18,141 nucleotides of DNA from Hydrogenophaga sp. GTDB lineage: Bacteria > Pseudomonadota > Gammaproteobacteria > Burkholderiales > Burkholderiaceae_C. Both the position numbers and the translations under genes were made by a program. The stretch is taken from the NCBI GenBank assembly GCA_021154985.1, contig JAJNQE010000059.1:1-18141 (forward strand), given 5' to 3'. Under the pieces are notes generated by a model that did no database searches, was not told where the DNA came from, and saw only the letters and a list, made by a program, of their open reading frames with translations. Each line of letters starts with the position of its first letter. Positions within the stretch are counted from its first letter, which is position 1. Positions 17,549 through 18,141 of the stretch are shown here, piece after piece.

Positions 17549-18141
17549 TCAGGGCTTGGGAATGCCCACGGTGTCGGGCGACACCTTGGCCTTGCCGGCG
17601 GCCTGCTGCGTCCAGGCGTACGACTGGATGGCCGGGAACACGGCCTTTTGCGCCTCTTCACCCGCCATGGGGGCGAACATGGCGCCGCGCGACTGCGCGT
17701 ACTTCCTCAGCGCCTCGCTCTTGCTCATTTCGGTGGCCCAGATGCGGTCCAGCGTCTGCTTCACTTCGGGCGGCGCGGCCTTGGGCACAAAGATGCCGAA
17801 GTAGTTGATCGGGTCCTTGTAGCCGGGGATGAACTGCGACAGCGGCGGGATGGTGCCGTAGCCCTCGATCTCGATCGACTTGTCGCCCACCACCGCCAGC
17901 GGACGGATCTTCTTGGCGCGGATCATGTCGGTCTGCTCGGCCGCGAGCTGGGTGGTGACTTGCGTTTCGCCCGAAGCGGCGGCCACGGCGGCGGGTGCAC
18001 CACCGTCGTAGGTGACGTGCTTGTAGGTCACGCCGGCCGCGCGCGAGAGGGACTCGATGGCCGAATGACCGCTGGAGTTCACACCGGCGGTGGCCACCGA
18101 AATGGAACCCGGGTTGGCCTTCATGGCCGCGAGCAACTCGG
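17549..18141 (-). CDS. tctC: Tripartite tricarboxylate transporter substrate-binding protein TctC (5' end outside window)
   Basis: This is the C-terminal two thirds, about 197 residues of roughly 320, of a periplasmic solute-binding protein of the TctC/Bug family. It captures a carboxylate and delivers it to TctAB. Typical elements are ISVATAGVNSSGHSAIE, the loop that lines the ligand site, then HVTYDGGAPAAVAA in place of the usual pYkGgapA, and IRPLAVVGDK. The signal peptide and the start lie beyond position 18141. It is the first visible gene of the operon, and its promoter is not in the window. Bug proteins are very common in Burkholderiales and their ligands range from citrate and aromatic acids to sugar acids, so specificity cannot be read here. 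Confidence 0.92.
   Translation of the reverse strand, partial: ELLAAMKANPGSISVATAGVNSSGHSAIESLSRAAGVTYKHVTYDGGAPAAVAAASGETQVTTQLAAEQTDMIRAKKIRPLAVVGDKSIEIEGYGTIPPLSQFIPGYKDPINYFGIFVPKAAPPEVKQTLDRIWATEMSKSEALRKYAQSRGAMFAPMAGEEAQKAVFPAIQSYAWTQQAAGKAKVSPDTVGIPKP

Overview
This window comes from a GC-rich bacterial chromosome. The best fit is a betaproteobacterium of the Comamonadaceae/Burkholderiales type (Hydrogenophaga, Acidovorax or Polaromonas-like). That placement rests on codon bias and GC content, a DUF1631 protein, a tripartite tricarboxylate transporter (TctCBA) and a sigma-32-type promoter in front of clpB. It is an inference from gene content, not a database match. I see no tRNA, rRNA, CRISPR array, insertion sequence or prophage gene.

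Left part (1-5425), plus strand unless stated: the 3' part of a GNAT acetyltransferase; clpB, a complete disaggregase gene preceded by a good heat-shock promoter; two tandem hairpins; and a coniferyl-aldehyde-dehydrogenase-like gene. A small minus-strand gene of unknown function follows, and a short intergenic region with a perfect inverted repeat separates it from the next gene.

Middle part (5426-10072): a long DUF1631 protein of unknown function on the plus strand overlaps tail-to-tail with an AraC-family regulator on the minus strand. The regulator is transcribed divergently from a major facilitator transporter. The arrangement resembles the NimR/NimT (YeaM/YeaN) regulator-exporter pairs, and the 91-bp shared intergenic region carries two inverted repeats that are candidate operators.

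Right part (10082-18141): a tightly packed minus-strand operon running off the right edge. In order of transcription it encodes TctC (partial), TctB, TctA, a xylose-isomerase-like TIM barrel, an enolase-superfamily enzyme, a Gfo/Idh/MocA oxidoreductase, a DUF993 (dihydrodipicolinate-synthase-like) protein and a second xylose-isomerase-like TIM barrel. Gaps run from a 4-nt ATGA overlap to 23 bp, so all eight genes are probably cotranscribed. The set looks like uptake plus a complete oxidation, isomerisation or elimination, and aldol-type cleavage route for a carbohydrate-derived acid. The substrate cannot be read from the sequence. This operon is the best candidate in the window for an undescribed pathway.
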